16,775 nt of DNA, taken from NCBI GenBank assembly GCA_035575515.1, contig DATLXU010000049.1:1-16775 (forward strand), read 5' to 3'. Made by a program: the position numbers and the translations under genes. This DNA comes from DATLXU01 sp035575515. Its GTDB lineage: Bacteria; Acidobacteriota; Blastocatellia; UBA7656. The notes under the pieces were generated by a model that was not told the origin of the DNA, did no database searches, and saw only the letters and a program-made list of their open reading frames with translations. Positions within the stretch are counted from its first letter, which is position 1, and every line of letters begins with the position of its first letter. Positions 14,414 to 16,775 of the stretch are shown in pieces.

Positions 14414-16534
14414 ATGGCCGTTCAGGTGCAGTCTGAAAAACACGCGGGGCTTGACCGCGACACGATGATTCGCATTTATCGTTTGATGTATATGTCGCGA
14501 CGGCTCGACGACAAAGAGATTCAGCTCAAGGCGCAAAACAAAATCTTCTTTCAAATCTCAGGCGCAGGCCACGAAGCCGTGCTGGTCGCGGCGGGCCTTC
14601 TGCTGCGTTCGAGTTACGATTGGTTTTATCCATATTATCGCGATCGCGCGCTTTGTCTCGCGCTCGGAATGACGCCGACTGAAATCTTGATGCAAGGAAC
14701 GGGCGCGGCAGATGACCCGGCGTCGGGCGGGCGGCAGATGCCCTGTCACTGGGGACACAAACGCTTAAACATCGTCTCGCAGTCGTCGCCTACGGGCACG
14801 CAGTTTCTTCAAGCCGTAGGGTGCGCCGAAGCCGCGCTTCGCGCTGAAAGAATCGGCGATCCCGCGAAGCTCATCGAAGGCTACAGGCCCGATTCAATCG
14901 TTTATGTTTCTGCGGGCGACGGCACGACCAGTGAAGGCGAATTTTTTGAATCACTCAATACGGCCTGCAATCTGAAACTGCCGGTGTTGTATTTGATCGA
15001 AGACAACGGCTACGCCATCTCGGTTCCGATTGAAGTGCAGACTGCGGGCGGCAGCATATCAAAACTCGTCAGTGGATTTCCCGATCTATTCATTGAAGAA
15101 GTCGACGGGACAGACGTGATTGCAAGCTATGAAACCTTGCAGCGCGCAGTTGAGCATTGCCGCTTGCGGCGCGGCCCTGCGCTCGTTCACGCGCATGTGA
15201 TTCGCCCTTATTCACATTCGCTTTCGGATGACGAAAAGCTCTACCGGCCCGTCGAGGAGCGGCAGGCCGAAGAGCAGCGCGACCCGACTCGCACGTTTGC
15301 GACTTATCTGATTGATGAAGGGCTTGCTACGGAAGATGAGCTTAAACGACTCGTCGAAGAGATTGACGAAGAGGTGAACCGCGCAGCCGATGAAGCGGTC
15401 GCAGCCCCTTGGCCCGCGAAAGAGACCGCGACGCTTTACATCTATTCGCCCGACGTTGATCCCACGTCGAAAGAGTTTGACACTGAAAGCTCGGCCCCGT
15501 TTGACGGCGATCAAAAGACGATGCTCGATCTAATCAACGCATGTCTTCACGACGAGATGGCGCGCGATGAGCGCATTGTCGTCTTCGGCGAGGACGTGGC
15601 TGATTGCAGCCGCGAGCAGTACATGGAGCAGGTCAAGGGCAAAGGCGGCGTCTTCAAAGTGACTTACAACCTGCAACGAAGATTTGGCAGCGCGCGAGTT
15701 TTCAATACTCCGTTGGCCGAAGCAAATATAATCGGGCGCGCGGTCGGCATGGCGACACGAGGACTCAAGCCCATTCCTGAAATTCAATTCTTCGATTACA
15801 TCTGGCCCGCGATGCAGCAATTGCGAAACGAAGTCCCGTTGATGCGCTGGCGCTCGAATAATTCCTTCAAGAACCCTATGGTGATTCGCGTGGCGATTGG
15901 CGGCTACCTCAAAGGCGGCTCGATCTACCACAGCCAGTGCAGCGAAGTTCTGTTCACGCACACGCCGGGAATGCGCGTCGTGATGCCGTCAAGCGCATTG
16001 GACGCAAACGGGCTGCTTCGCACGGCGATAAGGTGCGACGACCCTGTGATGTTTCTTGAGCACAAGCACCTTTATCGTCAGACGCACAACAAGAGCGCCT
16101 ATCCGGGCGCGGATTTCATGATTCCGTTCGGCAAAGCAAAGGTAGTGCGCGAAGGCTCTGACATTTCTATTATCACTTACGGCGCGACTGTGTTTCGCTC
16201 GCTTGTCGCAGCAAAGCGAGTCGAAGAAGAGCACGGCTTGAGCGTCGAAGTCGTTGACCTGCGCTCGCTCAACCCATTCGATATGGAAGCAATCGCGCGC
16301 TCGGTCCAAAAGACGAACAAGGTGATAGTCGTTCACGAAGACGCTGAATCGTGGGGCTACGGCGCAGAGATAGCCGCGCGCATAGCGGATGAGTTATTTG
16401 AATCTTTGGATGGGCCGGTTCGCCGTGTCGCGGCGCTCGACACGTTCGTCGCCTACAATCCTGATCTTGAAGATGAGATACTGCCGCAACCGGACGACAT
16501 CGTTTCGGCTATCCTGAACCTCGCAAGGTACTGA
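14414..16534 (+). CDS. Fused alpha-beta E1 of a 2-oxoacid dehydrogenase (TPP-dependent)
   Basis: The product is 706 residues. Residues 1-340 are the alpha subunit. The thiamine diphosphate motif runs from GDG at 168-170 to Asn198 in EDNGYAISV. MPCHWGHKRLNIV and SQSSPTGTQFLQAVG are typical of the branched-chain/pyruvate E1 alpha family. After a linker of about 35 residues the beta subunit runs from about 378 to 706, with EDVA, FNTPLAEANIIG (catalytic Glu436) and EHKHLYR. It decarboxylates a 2-oxoacid and transfers the acyl group to the lipoyl arm of an E2. Fused two-in-one E1 proteins of this length occur in Bacteroidota and Acidobacteriota. Whether pyruvate or branched-chain oxoacids are used cannot be told. 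GGAGGA lies five bases before the ATG. No E2 or E3 gene follows in the window; the operon ends at a repeat. Confidence 0.92.
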   Translation: MAVQVQSEKHAGLDRDTMIRIYRLMYMSRRLDDKEIQLKAQNKIFFQISGAGHEAVLVAAGLLLRSSYDWFYPYYRDRALCLALGMTPTEILMQGTGAADDPASGGRQMPCHWGHKRLNIVSQSSPTGTQFLQAVGCAEAALRAERIGDPAKLIEGYRPDSIVYVSAGDGTTSEGEFFESLNTACNLKLPVLYLIEDNGYAISVPIEVQTAGGSISKLVSGFPDLFIEEVDGTDVIASYETLQRAVEHCRLRRGPALVHAHVIRPYSHSLSDDEKLYRPVEERQAEEQRDPTRTFATYLIDEGLATEDELKRLVEEIDEEVNRAADEAVAAPWPAKETATLYIYSPDVDPTSKEFDTESSAPFDGDQKTMLDLINACLHDEMARDERIVVFGEDVADCSREQYMEQVKGKGGVFKVTYNLQRRFGSARVFNTPLAEANIIGRAVGMATRGLKPIPEIQFFDYIWPAMQQLRNEVPLMRWRSNNSFKNPMVIRVAIGGYLKGGSIYHSQCSEVLFTHTPGMRVVMPSSALDANGLLRTAIRCDDPVMFLEHKHLYRQTHNKSAYPGADFMIPFGKAKVVREGSDISIITYGATVFRSLVAAKRVEEEHGLSVEVVDLRSLNPFDMEAIARSVQKTNKVIVVHEDAESWGYGAEIAARIADELFESLDGPVRRVAALDTFVAYNPDLEDEILPQPDDIVSAILNLARY

Positions 16535-16584
16535 TCCACGAAGTACACGGAGAGACACGAAGGATAATTTTTGGTGTTTCTTCG
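16535..16584. repeat. Truncated palindromic repeat after the E1 gene
   Basis: Immediately after the TGA comes CCACGAAGTACACGGAGAG and further copies of an ACGAAG-like word, then an AT-rich loop and the start of a complementary arm (CGAAG at 16558-16562, CTTCG at 16580-16584). The unit resembles the interspersed CCACGAAG...CTTCGTGG palindrome seen in many environmental bacteria. Its minus-strand translation contains FVSLRVLRG, often met in spurious ORFs. The right arm stops where the IS5-like end begins. Confidence 0.55.
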
Positions 16585-16775
16585 GGCGTTGTTGCATAAA
16601 TAGCGAAGAATGCGGCACGACTGGTAATCTCATTGTGTGAAAAAGAAAACTACCAAACGCCAATACCGCATCCGTAAACGGCAGTAGCCTCGACCAGCGA
16701 CATTGCTGATTGTGAAGTGATAGAAGACCTCCTTGATCAGGTTGAAGGCTAGATAAAGCAAGTCGGTGGAGATGG
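16584..16775 (+). mobile_element. Degraded IS5-family element, left end, cut by the window edge
   Basis: The start GGGCGTTGTTGCATAAAT (about 16584-16601) has the look of IS5-family terminal repeats. A reading frame from GTG at 16637 gives VKKKTTKRQYRIRKRQ, like the beginning of IS5-group transposases. A stop follows, and from 16684 a different frame gives ASTSDIADCEVIEDLLDQVE, a stop (16750-16752), then IKQVGGDG. In intact relatives the DLLDQ and GDGAYD region lies more than 100 residues after the start, so a large internal deletion has joined N-terminus and core. The right end is outside the window. Confidence 0.75.
16637..16775 (+). pseudogene. IS5-family transposase remnant with internal deletion, frameshift and stop
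   Basis: Codons 16637-16684 (first frame) hold the basic N-terminus, followed by TAG at 16685-16687. From 16684 a second frame carries the part around the second catalytic Asp (GGDG), interrupted by TAG at 16750. The two blocks adjoin directly although most of the transposase should separate them. The gene is non-functional and continues beyond the window. Confidence 0.72.

Noticed and set aside
16394..16663. 89-codon minus-strand frame containing FVSLRVLRG
   Set aside because: It is antisense to the E1 C-terminus and then translates the interspersed palindrome, a common source of spurious ORFs.
1..16775. CRISPR array, tRNA, rRNA or biosynthetic cluster
   Set aside because: No regularly spaced repeats, no cloverleaf-like segment and no characteristic biosynthetic enzymes were found on either strand.

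Overview
The window looks like a chromosomal segment of a GC-rich, diderm, heterotrophic soil-type bacterium. The gene content (an exported tricorn-like protease with Gly-rich inserts, a Tat-exported amidase, an exported caspase-PEGA-TPR protein, an exported 'SPW' protein of unknown function, a fused E1 dehydrogenase) is most like Acidobacteriota, perhaps Blastocatellia. This placement rests on recognising protein families only; no rRNA or marker gene is present.

Layout. Positions 1-330 hold a decayed ISAs1-family transposase on the minus strand. Its start codon and ribosome binding site lie inside a 14-bp RNA hairpin. Positions 454-1869 (-) are a two-gene operon, alpha/beta hydrolase then a small outer-membrane beta-barrel protein, with stop and start codons abutting. 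Positions 2015-2809 (-) encode an exported protein of unknown function, divergent from a 1088-residue tricorn-like serine protease (3027-6293, +). Positions 6294-7392 are a gene-poor accessory patch. It holds a palindromic repeat split by a 107-bp MITE with a perfect 8-bp target duplication, an orphan antitoxin-like gene, and a DUF433/DUF5615 toxin-antitoxin pair whose toxin is frameshifted. A Tat-exported amidase (7544-9334, +) and an exported caspase-PEGA-TPR protein (9645-11891, +) follow, separated by a G-rich palindromic repeat. After a convergent hairpin and a small possible gene comes an apparent operon (12388-16534, +). Its genes are an aconitase with AcnB-like domain order but no HEAT domain, and a fused alpha-beta E1 of a 2-oxoacid dehydrogenase. 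The right edge (16535-16775) is a third palindromic repeat, cut by a degraded IS5-family element that runs off the window.

How the parts fit. The metabolic operon joins a TCA-cycle-type hydratase to a TPP-dependent 2-oxoacid dehydrogenase E1, and no E2 or E3 gene is visible here. The exported proteins (protease, amidase, caspase-like protein) suit peptide and amide turnover in the cell envelope or outside the cell, but they do not form one operon. A recurring theme is decay and nesting: transposons inserted into short palindromic repeats, and each long + strand gene ends within about 20 bases of an inverted repeat. I see no CRISPR array, tRNA, rRNA, prophage or secondary-metabolite cluster.
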